A DNA stretch of 64,000 nucleotides from Bacteroidales bacterium Phil12. GTDB taxonomy: Bacteria; Bacteroidota; Bacteroidia; Bacteroidales; P3. The position numbers and the translations under genes were made by a program. The notes under the pieces are model-generated. The model saw only the letters and a program-made list of their open reading frames with translations, searched no databases and was not told the DNA's origin. The DNA lies in NCBI GenBank assembly GCA_002633275.1, contig NWBO01000158.1, positions 124,001-188,000 of the forward strand, read 5' to 3'. This document shows, piece after piece, positions 16,093-26,900 of the stretch (the stretch's first letter is position 1; each line of letters begins with the position of its first letter).

Positions 16093-17499
16093 ATGGTTTC
16101 AAAGTTTCTGAAATATACGTTTGTAGCATTGTTGATTTTGCCATTTTGTGTTTATGGACAAAATGGTAAAACGACTCAACAAAACACGGAGAAGACAAGA
16201 ATTTTGTTCATTGTGGATTGTTCTCACAATATGAACGAGAAATGGCAGAGTGCGACAAAGATAAAAATTACGCAAAACTTACTCTCCAATATTGTCGATT
16301 CATTGTCTAATTACGATAATGTTGAGTGTGCTATACGTGTGTTCGGAAGCGAAAAAGACTATACTCTTGGCGATTGTGAAGATACACATTTGTTAGTTCC
16401 TTTCTATCGTTTGAATCAAGATAACATTAAAGCAAAACTTAAAACCCTGACGCCAAAAGGTACTTCTGCTGTTGCGAAATCTTTGGAGAAATGTGCAGAG
16501 GATTTTCCAAAAGACAAGCATAGCAGGAATATTGTTGTGATGATTGTTGATAATATCGATAAGTGCGACGGTGATATAGATTTGATTTCAAAGACTATGC
16601 AAAAGCAAGGTAAGTATATCAAACCTTTTATCATCGGTATCAGCAAGGGAATGAAAAACAATTACGAAAACTGCGGAATATATTACGAAGCAAAAGGGGA
16701 GATTGATTTTTCAAAAGCCTTAAACACTATCGTAAGACAAGCAGTCCATAACACAACGACGCAGGTTAATTTGTTAAACGATAAAAACGAGAATACGGAA
16801 ACTGACATACCTTTGATGTTTTTTGATAGCGAAAATCATAAACTACGATATAGTTTTATGCATAGTCTATCTACGCAAGGGATGAGTGATACTTTGGAAA
16901 TAGACCCTCTGATAAATTATGACGTGGTTGCTATGACAATTCCACCTGTTGAGAAAAAAAACGTAACATTCTTAGCGGGCGAACACTCTGTAATAAATCT
17001 AAAAACACCGCAAGGAACGTTGTATATAAAGTATCTTAACAATGGAACGTCTTCTGCAAAACCTTATCCGGTTGCGATAAAGAAAGCAGACAATAGTCAA
17101 ACGATAAATGTACAAATGATTAATACCAAACAGAAATACTTGATTGGCAAATACGATTTAGAGGTTATGACTTTGCCTGTATTAACCCTGAAAGGAGTGG
17201 AAGTAGGACAAAGTTCAACGACTACTATCGAAATACCCCAATCAGGATATTTGAGAATAGAAAAGCAAAAATCCGATATTATCGGTAGTATCTTTGTACA
17301 AAAGGATGGCAAAACTTTTTGGGTTCGTGATATTACGGAAGACAATTTGAAAGAAACGGTGGAATTGTTACCCGGCGTTTATACCATTGTTGCTAAGAGT
17401 AGGAGTGCTTTGAAATCAAGCAAAACATTTACACAAGAAATAAAGATAGAGTCAAACAAGACGACAAATATTACTTTGGGCGTCAAACAAAACAAGTAA
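16093..17499 (+). CDS. Secreted von Willebrand factor A domain protein inside the transketolase operon
   Basis: This 468-residue protein has a signal peptide (hydrophobic 8-21, cleavage near YGQ). A von Willebrand A domain spans about 36-220: the metal site reads DCSHN (Asp42, Ser44, Asn46), with Thr124 in GTSAVAKSL and Asp153 in IVDNID. The third MIDAS position is Asn instead of the usual Ser. The remaining 250 residues are beta-rich and look like two or three small sandwich repeats (PQGTLYIKYLNNG, SGYLRIEKQ and a final PGVYTIVAKS). No sorting domain is seen, so it is probably periplasmic. It lies three bases after one transketolase half and six before the other, so it is certainly co-transcribed, but a role in sugar metabolism is not apparent. 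Confidence 0.75.
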   Translation: MVSKFLKYTFVALLILPFCVYGQNGKTTQQNTEKTRILFIVDCSHNMNEKWQSATKIKITQNLLSNIVDSLSNYDNVECAIRVFGSEKDYTLGDCEDTHLLVPFYRLNQDNIKAKLKTLTPKGTSAVAKSLEKCAEDFPKDKHSRNIVVMIVDNIDKCDGDIDLISKTMQKQGKYIKPFIIGISKGMKNNYENCGIYYEAKGEIDFSKALNTIVRQAVHNTTTQVNLLNDKNENTETDIPLMFFDSENHKLRYSFMHSLSTQGMSDTLEIDPLINYDVVAMTIPPVEKKNVTFLAGEHSVINLKTPQGTLYIKYLNNGTSSAKPYPVAIKKADNSQTINVQMINTKQKYLIGKYDLEVMTLPVLTLKGVEVGQSSTTTIEIPQSGYLRIEKQKSDIIGSIFVQKDGKTFWVRDITEDNLKETVELLPGVYTIVAKSRSALKSSKTFTQEIKIESNKTTNITLGVKQNK

Positions 17500-17505
17500 T
17501 AAAAA

Positions 17506-18459
17506 ATGAAAGAATATAAAATCCTTGGAGAGAAAGACACTCGTAGCGGATTTGCAGAAGGTCTTTTACAAGCAGGAAAAGAAAACGAGAACGTTGTTGC
17601 ACTTTGTGCGGATTTAACTCCGAGTGTTCGTATGGATTTGTTCGCAAAGGCTTTTCCGGAAAGATTTTTCCAAGTAGGTATTGCTGAAAGCAATATGATA
17701 AGCATTGCTTCGGGAATGGCTTTGAGTGGAAAAATTCCTTTCGTAGGTTCATTTGCGGCTTTTTCTGTTGGTAGAACTTACGACCAAATACGTCAGAGTG
17801 TGGCATATTCCGATACAAATGTTAAGATTGCAGGCTCTCATGCCGGTATTACATTAGGCGAAGATGGTGCAACACACCAGATATTGGAAGATATAGGTCT
17901 TATGCGTATGATGCCAAATATGGTTGTTATCAATCCTTGTGATTTCAATCAGACTAAGCAAGCCACAATAGCAGCGGCTAAATACAATGGTCCTGTATAT
18001 CTTCGTTATGGAAGACCGAAAGTTCCTGTATTCATTCCTGATGATATGCCTTTTGAAATTGGTAAGGCTATCGTTTTGAGTGAAGGAACGGACGTTACTT
18101 TGTTTGCAACGGGTCATTTGGTATGGCAAGTCCTTGAAGCATGCAAACAATTGGAAAGCGAGGGTATAAGTGCAGAGGTTATAAACATTCACACCATTAA
18201 ACCGTTGGATAAAGAGGCAATCCTTAACTCCGTTAAGAAAACAAAATGCTGTGTATCTTGCGAAGAACATATGTTCAACGGTGGTTTGTCAGATGCTATC
18301 GCTCAAACATTGGCTATGAATATGCCGACACCTATGGAGTTCATTGGTGTTGATGATGAGTTTGGACAATCAGGAAAGCCTATGCAGTTAATGGAGCATT
18401 ATCATTTAATGGCAAAAGATATTGTCATTGCTGCAAAGAAAGTTATAAAAAGAAAATAA
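17506..18459 (+). CDS. Transketolase, C-terminal subunit
   Basis: Second half of the split transketolase (317 residues), carrying the pyrimidine-binding and C-terminal domains. Motifs: RSGFAEGLLQAGKEN, the catalytic Glu in VGIAESNMISIASGMA, FAAFSVGRTYDQIRQS, AGSHAGITLGEDGATHQ (phosphate/substrate binding His) and LRYGRP. The C-terminal domain carries INIHTIKPLD and GQSGKP. It must pair with the 15245 product to make an active enzyme. A hairpin terminator follows directly. Confidence 0.92.
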   Translation: MKEYKILGEKDTRSGFAEGLLQAGKENENVVALCADLTPSVRMDLFAKAFPERFFQVGIAESNMISIASGMALSGKIPFVGSFAAFSVGRTYDQIRQSVAYSDTNVKIAGSHAGITLGEDGATHQILEDIGLMRMMPNMVVINPCDFNQTKQATIAAAKYNGPVYLRYGRPKVPVFIPDDMPFEIGKAIVLSEGTDVTLFATGHLVWQVLEACKQLESEGISAEVINIHTIKPLDKEAILNSVKKTKCCVSCEEHMFNGGLSDAIAQTLAMNMPTPMEFIGVDDEFGQSGKPMQLMEHYHLMAKDIVIAAKKVIKRK

Positions 18460-18471
18460 ATACTTGCCCGT

Positions 18472-18526
18472 AACAGAAAGGAAGCAACTTTGTTGATACA
18501 ATGAAGTTGTTTCCTTCTGTTGTTTA
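18472..18526 (+). terminator. Terminator of the transketolase operon
   Basis: Arms AACAGAAAGGAAGCAACTT (18472-18490) and AAGTTGTTTCCTTCTGTT (18504-18521) pair over about 16 bases with one bulge and one G-T pair, followed by GTTTAAT. The T-tract is weak, so termination efficiency is uncertain. Confidence 0.65.
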
Positions 18527-18530
18527 ATAG

Positions 18531-18623
18531 CAGCGTAATAATATGTGAAACTAATAAAATAATCAGTGAGATTAATAAAATAATCAATGAAACTGATTGA
18601 ATAGTATTAAACACTAAAAAAAA
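18531..18623. repeat. 21-bp-pitch repeat array upstream of the Pif1-like helicase
   Basis: Units at 18531-18551 (CAGCGTAATA + ATATGTGAAAC), 18552-18572 (TAATAAAATA + ATCAGTGAGAT), 18573-18593 (TAATAAAATA + ATCAATGAAAC) and 18594-18614 (TGATTGAATA + GTATTAAACAC), then TAAAAAAAACG. The two middle units differ at only three positions, the best case in the window for local duplication. The array ends six bases before the helicase ATG. Confidence 0.85.
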
Positions 18624-18628
18624 CGATT

Positions 18629-20815
18629 ATGAATGACAATCCCGAATTGAACCTTGCCTACGAATATTTGACACGAACCAACAAAAATGTGTTTCTAACA
18701 GGCAAAGCAGGTACAGGCAAGACAACTTTTTTAAGAAACCTCACAAAAACGATAAATAAACGCCATGTTGTCTTGGCACCTACGGGGATTGCGGCTTTAC
18801 AAGCAGGTGGTACTACCATACATTCTTTTTTTCAATTACCTTTTCATATCTACATACCCGGTACTGACGTTAAAACGCGTAAATTCAGAAAAGATAAAAT
18901 CAATCTTATTCGTTCGTTGGATCTTATCATCATTGACGAAATATCAATGGTGCGTTGCGATATTTTGGACGAAATAGATTTTTTGTTACGTCGTTTTCGC
19001 TACAATGCACGCAACAAACCTTTCGGTGGTGTTCAGATGTTGTTCATCGGAGATTTGTCTCAATTGCCGCCCGTTACCACCGAAACCGATTGTGAAGAAC
19101 TGCGGCAATATTATGATAACTTTTATTTTTTCAGTGCCAAAGCATTGCAAAACTCGTCTTACATAACCATAACTCTTCAACATATCTACCGCCAAAGTGA
19201 TAGGGAATTTATCAATATTCTTAACGCTGTTAGAGAAGATAAACTAACACCTGACATTGTCGAAGCCCTAAACAAAAGATATGTTGCCGATATAAATAAA
19301 AATATTCCCGAAAACTATATTGTACTCTGCACTCACAACCAGCAAGCAGACAGTATAAACAATATAAAACTTGACCAAATAGACAGCAAAGAATTTGTCT
19401 ATACGGCAGACGTTCAAGGCGATTTCTTAGAAAACTCTTATCCGAATAGTTTTGAATTGAAGTTGAAAGAAGATGCCCAAGTTATGTTTCTTAAAAACGA
19501 TTACAACAATGGTGCTTCGGGCAAAAAACGATATTACAACGGCAAGATAGGTAAAATAAAGGAACTGCACGAGAATTATATCGTTGTCAGATGTCCCGAA
19601 GATGATGAGGATATTACCGTTGAGCGTTACACTTGGGAAAGTATCAAATATGACATTGATAAGGAGACCAAAAATATCAAAGCCAATATTGTCGGCACGT
19701 TTTCTCAATTTCCTTTGCGACTTGCTTGGGCTGTTACCATACATAAATCGCAGGGACTGACTTTCGACAAAGTGGTAATAAATTCCAATAAAGCTTTCTC
19801 GCACGGGCAGGTTTATGTGGCACTTTCTCGTTGCAGAAGTTTGGATGGTATTATCCTTACAGCGATGTTTAACACTAATAGTGTGATGTTAGATAAAAAT
19901 ATAACGATGTTTAACACTAATTCACTGATAAACCCACCCAACGAAACGACATTATACACAGCTCAACAGAATTTCCTTATTGAAAACATTATAACTATAT
20001 TTGATTTCTCAGATTTTACAACAAAAATCACTAAACTTGCATACCTTATACGTTCTTCCGTTATCGGCACTTTCCCTAAAATAGCCGAAAAATGTTTGGC
20101 AATAATAGATAGATATCAAACGTATATAGCCAAAGTTTCAAGTACTTTTGTCAAATGGTTGAATAATTTCAATAGACCTACAACACTCTCCACTGAGCAG
20201 ATAGATAAATGTATCGCTCGCTGTCTTAAAGCCAAAGAATATTACGCAGCAAACATTGATTTTTTGAATGATTTGTTTTTGGATTTGATAAATATCGAAT
20301 TGGATAATGCCGAAGAGAATATAACGTTGAAAGAGTTGATTATATCCTTATCGGTTGAAAAGGAGATAAAGTGTAGATTTTTGCAGTTTTTCAACGAAAC
20401 ATTTGAATCTATCGGCTTTATGGAATTGAAAAACAACCTGCTTGCGCAAGGAAATTCACTTCCGCTTGTATCTATTATTGGTGATATGGCAAAGAAAACA
20501 TCGACGCAAAACGCTTCAAAACCTAAGCAAACATCGGATAATCTACAAAGTAAAGACAAACAAGAGACATCTTCGGACATTGAAGACGAGGAACTGTTTA
20601 ATGCCTTGCGTTCATGGAGGGCAAAGGTAGCCAAAGAAAAGAATATCCCTGCTTATTGCGTTGTTTCACAAAAGGGATTGATAACTCTTAGTAACGAAAA
20701 GCCGACAACCAAATCCGAGTTTTTACATCTTAAATATCTTGGCAAAAAAACTTTTGAAAATTATGGCGAAGCTATATTGGAGATAATTAAAAACACAGGA
20801 AAGGGGTGTGAATAG
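18629..20815 (+). CDS. Pif1/RecD-like superfamily 1 DNA helicase with C-terminal HRDC-like domain
   Basis: ATP-driven 5'-3' helicase of the Pif1 group (728 residues), acting on DNA junctions or structured DNA. Walker A is GKAGTGKT at residues 25-32, motif Ia is LAPTGIAALQAGG, Walker B is IIIDEISMV, then FIGDLSQLPPV and Q-H-I-Y-R. The C-terminal motifs read WAVTIHKSQGLTFD and VYVALSRCRSLDGI. A C-terminal segment from about residue 650 (ELFNALRSWRAKVAKEKNIPAYCV and KYLGKKTFENYG) is HRDC-like, an accessory DNA-binding fold. Between motif VI and the C-terminal part, residues about 409-435 are encoded by 21-bp repeat units and repeat the word MFNTNS 14 residues apart. It is transcribed alone and ends at a clear terminator. 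Confidence 0.88.
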   Translation: MNDNPELNLAYEYLTRTNKNVFLTGKAGTGKTTFLRNLTKTINKRHVVLAPTGIAALQAGGTTIHSFFQLPFHIYIPGTDVKTRKFRKDKINLIRSLDLIIIDEISMVRCDILDEIDFLLRRFRYNARNKPFGGVQMLFIGDLSQLPPVTTETDCEELRQYYDNFYFFSAKALQNSSYITITLQHIYRQSDREFINILNAVREDKLTPDIVEALNKRYVADINKNIPENYIVLCTHNQQADSINNIKLDQIDSKEFVYTADVQGDFLENSYPNSFELKLKEDAQVMFLKNDYNNGASGKKRYYNGKIGKIKELHENYIVVRCPEDDEDITVERYTWESIKYDIDKETKNIKANIVGTFSQFPLRLAWAVTIHKSQGLTFDKVVINSNKAFSHGQVYVALSRCRSLDGIILTAMFNTNSVMLDKNITMFNTNSLINPPNETTLYTAQQNFLIENIITIFDFSDFTTKITKLAYLIRSSVIGTFPKIAEKCLAIIDRYQTYIAKVSSTFVKWLNNFNRPTTLSTEQIDKCIARCLKAKEYYAANIDFLNDLFLDLINIELDNAEENITLKELIISLSVEKEIKCRFLQFFNETFESIGFMELKNNLLAQGNSLPLVSIIGDMAKKTSTQNASKPKQTSDNLQSKDKQETSSDIEDEELFNALRSWRAKVAKEKNIPAYCVVSQKGLITLSNEKPTTKSEFLHLKYLGKKTFENYGEAILEIIKNTGKGCE
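19855..19931. repeat. Intragenic 21-bp-pitch repeat units inside the helicase gene
   Basis: GATGTTTAACAC ends at 19875 and again at 19917, exactly 42 bases apart. The intervening units are 19876-19896 (TAATAGTGTG... ending GATAA) and 19897-19917, followed by TAATTCACTGATAA. The frame is kept and the segment encodes a repeated MFNTNS word directly after helicase motif VI. The vocabulary is that of the intergenic arrays. Confidence 0.75.
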
Positions 20816-20874
20816 ACAAATAAACGAAGTTTATGCGATAGTCTCAACGATTAATGGATTTACAAAACAACCAA

Positions 20875-20914
20875 AAAGCGAGGAGTAATAAAAATCTCTC
20901 CTCGCTTTATTTTT
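20875..20914 (+). terminator. Intrinsic terminator of the helicase gene
   Basis: AAAGCGAGGAG (20875-20885) pairs perfectly with CTCCTCGCTTT (20898-20908), with a 12-base loop, followed by ATTTTTA. It lies only about 30 bases before the giant open frame at 20940, which therefore has no room for an obvious promoter. Confidence 0.85.
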
Positions 20915-20939
20915 ACTTTAATAGGCTCATTCTAACACT

Positions 20940-23900
20940 GTGCAACAGAACGTAAGTGAGCAAGCAAAACGAGATGTTCAAAGAGCGTATGACCAAAACA
21001 TAGCAGACCAAATAGTTACACAACAACAAGCACAAACAGAGCAACCGCAAAAAACTGCCATACAAGAAAAACAAACTGTAACAAATGAGCAACAAGAGAC
21101 CGAGCAATCAGAAGAAACACAAGGACGCAAGAGCCTAAAAGAGCGAATGGAAAGTGGCGAAGTAATGGAGGACGGAGCAGAGCAGACTTATGACAATTTA
21201 TTGGAGTTTTTTGACGATAATGAGGAAGATGTAAAAAGTGCGATAACCAATAAGATTGCCGACTTAGAAGAGAAGATAAAGAAAGCGAAGTCGCCAAAGA
21301 GTGCTGATATAGATAAGATAAAAGCAGCGAGACAGAAAGCGACAGTGTTACAAATGCAATTAGATTATTGGAAGCAAGTTGCTCAAATACCGACAGACAG
21401 AAAACAACAAAAAGAATACAGGGAACGCAAAGAAAAAGAGGTAGCACAACAGAGGAATACAAACGAAGAACAACAACAGAACCAAGAACAGATAAAAGAA
21501 AACAGCCAAACAAATACTGCAAAAGAAAAATATAATGCAGGGGAAAAAGTTGTAGGTCGTGAAACATCTTATATAATGCCTGACGGCACAGAATTAAAAG
21601 GAAGATATGTTGTTGTTGAAGCCGATAGTTTAACACCGAGCCACGATGCAAGACGTTCATTTGTACAAAATGAGGGTTTTCCTATTAATGAGAACGGCAG
21701 TACAATGAATAGCCGAGACTATGCACGACAGAGCAACGAGCAAGCAAAGGTTATAAGAATTGCGACAAAATATGATAAGCAAGCAGTAAGCAACCCTCCT
21801 ATTGTGGATAGTAACGGAGTTGTATTAAGTGGCAATGGTCGAACAATGGCAGGGCAATATGCGTCAATGAATGGAACAGACAGCAGATATAATGAATATT
21901 TGCAGGAAATTTCCGAGCGGGATTTTGGGATAAGCGGTGAAGAAGTCAAGGGTATGCAACATCCGAGGGTTGTTATAGAATTGGATGAAGATATAGCCTA
22001 TACCACAGAGAATTTTGACAAATTCAACAAGACGCAAGAGGAACAAGAAAGCACGACAGCGAGAGCTGTTAAAGTAACAAAGATATTAAAAGACAAGCCT
22101 AATATAATAAGACGAATTGGTGATTGGATTAGTGAGTTAGCGGAGAAAAAACAACGTGGCGGAATAGAAAGCAGGATAATACGCAATGGCAGTGATATTG
22201 TCAATTTATTGCTTCACGAGGGAATATTACAGCCAAATGAAACGACACAGTATTTGAATGGTGACGGGTCTTTGAATGGTAACGGAACGGAGTTTATCAG
22301 GGATATATTATTGGGTGCTTGTCTTGACGAAAAAGCTGTAAGTTTGGTGAAACGTCCCGAAAACAGCCAATTGAGAGATGTTATATTAAATTCAATAAAC
22401 GAGATATTGGACAACAAACTATTGGGCGAAGAATATACCTTAAATGATGATATAAACAAAGCCATAGAAGTTGTTACAGAGTGTTTGGATAAAGGTATAA
22501 CAATAGCCGATTTCTTTGCACAGACAACAATATTTGACAATAGAGGATTGCAAGGTAAGACCACACAATTATTGGCAGAGAAATTAAATAAAGAGGATAA
22601 AACAGCGTTTAAGGATATATTATCTTTATACAACAATTCTGCACGCAATGAAGCCAACGGAGAGAATTTATTTGGCGACAAAAGAAACAGAGAAGATATT
22701 TTAACACAAATAATAGCGAGATATGGACAACAAGACGAAACAACAAGCGAACAAGTTAATGATATTAATGTTAGCAGAGAAACAACAACAAGTACTCAAA
22801 GACAATCCGAACCTAACGCAGGAGGAAGCGAAAGAGATAGCGTTGCAAATGCTGAAAGAGGAAATGAAGAAATAGAAGTAGATGAAGTAGAACCGATAGG
22901 AACTAATAAATGGGGCAATATCTATCAAGGACAACAAGGTAAAGCCAAAGAATATGCACATTTGTTAGAAAAAGAACAAAGCGGATATGTTAAAGATGTG
23001 TTTTATAATAATGAGTTGGGAAACATAGATTTGAATTGGGGTAATGAAAAAGGAGGATTAAAACACATCATAGATAAACATATCAATAAAAGAGATGATT
23101 TCACATCGTTAGACGAAGCAATAGATACGATTGAAAATGTACTTGCTAACGGAAAAATGACAGAGCAAGGCACAAACCGTTCGTTTGATTATGGCGGTTA
23201 CAGGGTATCTGTCGCACAAAGTAATGAGGGAAATTGGGTAATTACTGCCTTTGATAAAACAAGGAGTAAAGAAAATAAAGAAAAAAAGCCCGACACTACC
23301 ATTGGAGACCAAAGTATCGCTAAAAAGGAGAATGGAACTCTTGTATCCCCTGACTTAGTTTCCGACGGCAAAGATACGACAACTTCCGAAACTGACAAAG
23401 AAAGTCGGCTGGAAAATAAAATAATATCGGACAAAGAAGCAGAAGCGTTAGAAAAAAAGTTTAATGATATAGATAGTAAAGCAAATAAAATTAAACAAAA
23501 AGCAATAAATATTATTGGTGGAATAAGAACACAGGATTATAATAACGCAACCGAAGAACAAAGAAATCAATTTGATAAATTAAAAGAAAAATATAATGCT
23601 GTAAGGAAATTAATACCGCTTGAAAAATTAGTAGCACTTGAATATTATGCGTCATATAAAGTTTCTGAATTTATGGTTGATTATGAAGAATACACAGACA
23701 ACCATTCTATGGATAACATAGCGAAAGAATTAGCCAAAAAACTTAACTATTGGTCTAACTTACTAAGTAAACTTATCACATATCGTTCAGAATTATATAA
23801 CGACGAAAGATTTATCATAGTTCCAACATCATACATAATAAAAGAACGAGAAAAAGAAACAAAGAAAAAACAAACAGAAAGAATAGGAAATTTTGATAAT

Positions 23901-26900
23901 CAAGGCAACCCTATTGATGAAAACGGCAAATTAATAACCGAGAAAGTCAATAGTATTGATGAGATAACAGATGAAGATTTTACAAATCCAACAAGAAGTG
24001 TTGAATTACCTAATTTGCCCGATAAGGTCGCAAACGTATTAGGAACAAATGGAAAGCCTGTTGTTATAAAGAAAAATGTATTTGAAAGAAATACAAGGAA
24101 ACATAAAGACGTAACGCCAGAAGATAGTAGAGAAATATTAAATAAAGCGTTATATTCTCCAAATTTGTATGGTCAAAATCAAAAATCAAAACGCCCGAAT
24201 AATTGGGTTGTAATTAATATACAAGATAGGAATGGTATAAATAAATTAGTCCTATTAGAAGTCAATTCAAATAAGGATAACATAGAAATTATACATTGGT
24301 ATTATACAGATGAGCGAGGAATAGAAAAGGTAAAAAGACAAGCCGAACGTGAAGACGGGCAACTCTTCATACTGCCTTCTGAAAACTCAGAAGAGGTTGG
24401 AGCCCTTTCCAACCCTACGTCCGACTTATCTGACGGCAAAGGTACGACAAATTCCGAAACCGACAAAGAAAAATCAAAGGAAAAAGAAGTAAAGGACAAT
24501 TATTATTTCACATACGACCTTATACCCGATGGAAAAGGTGGTTTTACTTACGATAAAACAAAAAATTTGTACAAACAACATAAAAAAAGTGCAACTGATA
24601 AAGCGAAAAGTGAGAAAAACAATAAAGAGACAGCACTTGTTGAAGCGTTGGAAGATGTTTTGAGCGATGCGGGAATAGAGGTTATAACCGACAATGAAGA
24701 GGCTCAGAGAGTGTTGGACAGAGCAAACGGAAATATGTTGTCGGAAGTCAATAAGAAGTTCAACGAAGAGTTGGAACAATTGACAACCGAGAACGCAGAC
24801 AACGTTCAATTAAATGTTGGTCGTCCGTCAAATATATTGCTTGCTTGTGGAATGCCAAACCGTGCAATAGTACTGTATGGTAATAAACTCGTAAAAAAAG
24901 CAAAGCAACACGGCTATGACTTTGCGGATATTAAGGATTTACCGAAATATGTTGCAAATCCTATTGCAGTGTTCAAAGGCAGTTATGAGAATAGTTTTGC
25001 TATATTGACAGAAATGCCGATAAATGGTAAAAATGCTCTTGTGTCTATTGATATATCAAAAGGCGAAGTTCAAGATGTTAATTTGGTTACTTCTGTTTTT
25101 GATAAAAACAGCAAAGGAGTAATCAATTGGATAAACAACGGGAAACTTATTTATGCAGAAAAAAATAAAGTTCTTGATTATTTAAGCACTTCCGTTCCCA
25201 TTACGGACGCAACAAATAAGCAAGAACTTAATTCGGTTGCAAAGATACTGCAAAATTTTGAGAACCCAATAATAAAAGACGGAAAAATTAATGAAAGTCG
25301 TGAAAAATTTTACTCTAATCCTGATTTTTACACAAAGGAATATCAACTTGAAGAGAGCGAAAAGCAATACAAGAAAGCAACAGAAGTTGTAGAAGCATTG
25401 AAAAAAGCAGGAATGCCTGATTTTCATATCAGCAGAAGTATGACAAATCACGGTGTTTCTACATACATTATAGGCTACGGAGCGAAATTCAGAATAAGCG
25501 ACCATAGTGTTACATCAATACACAGAATTAAAGAAGAAGAGTTCTTTAACTTTGATACTCCTGCAAGTGATATTGTAGCGATAGCACAGAAGTATAAAGA
25601 AATCCAAGATAAAAGGAATAAACAGTTTGATGATTATAAAGAGAAAGAACGTATTGCTTTTGAGAAATGGGACAGAATAAAAGATAAGTTAAAAGGATAT
25701 GAGTTTAAGAGAATAAATAGAACTTATCAAGATTTTGAAACATTTGCATCAAATGGCGATAGACGACTAATAAGACAGACGGCGTTAGGCGGTGGGGCAT
25801 ATAGTTATGAATGGGCAGAACCGACTAATGTACAACACCACGAACAACGAAAACCGTCAGTTGATTATATCCTTGAATTGGAAGAGGATAAATTAGACAA
25901 TATAGACGGAAATATCAAATTCTTAAAAACATCTGCGGGCGAGGTTTATGGTTTCACCGTTGGCGGAAAAATATATCTTGACAAGAGTGTTGCGACAGCT
26001 GAGACACCTATACACGAATATACGCACCTTTGGGCTGATGCGATGAGGAAAGCGAACCCGAAAGAGTGGCAGAATATTATTGGTTTGATGAAAACCAATA
26101 AAGCACTATGGGATAAGGTACGCCGACTATATCCTGATTTGAAAACCGATGATGAGATAGCAGACGAGGTTTTGGCTCACTATTCGGGAAAGCTAGGTGC
26201 AGAGCGATTGAGAGAAGAAGCGGACAAAATAAAAGCCGACAACAAGGCAAACATCTTTGACAAAGCACGAATGTTAAATGCAATCAACAATGTTAAAAAA
26301 GCATTGGAGAGATTTTGGAAAGGCGTTGCCGATTGGTTCGGTATTCATTTCACGAGTGCGGAAGAGGTGGCAGACAAAGTTTTGTCGGATATGCTTAACG
26401 GTGTTAATCCTAATGATGTTGTAGGAGAAAGAAAGGGAAAACAGGAAGTAAGAACGGATAATAAGGGAGGATTGACAGAAGAGCAAAGAGAAATTGTAGA
26501 GCAAGCCAAAGCGAACGGCACGTATATGAAAGCACCTAACGGCAAGCAAAGTAAATTGAACGAAAAACAATGGGTGCAAGTAAGAACTAAGGCGTTCAAA
26601 GAGTGGTTCGGCGATTGGGAGTTGGTCGCAATCAAAAACTTCCTATTAAATGAAAAACCTGTATCTGAATTAACAGGCAATGAATTTGAAAAAGACGGTA
26701 TAAAACTAACGGATAAAGTTCCTGCATATTATAAAGAAAAATTTGGCGGTAAAGTAGAAAGAGAAGATTTCGGAGAGGTTTTACTTGACAAAGAAAGTGT
26801 AAAAGACAGTATCTCGCACGGAATAGGTCGTGTAAAAAGTTCGGCATTTGCATCAGTTCCCGATATTATCAAGAAAGGAATAATCATTGACAGTTCCACA

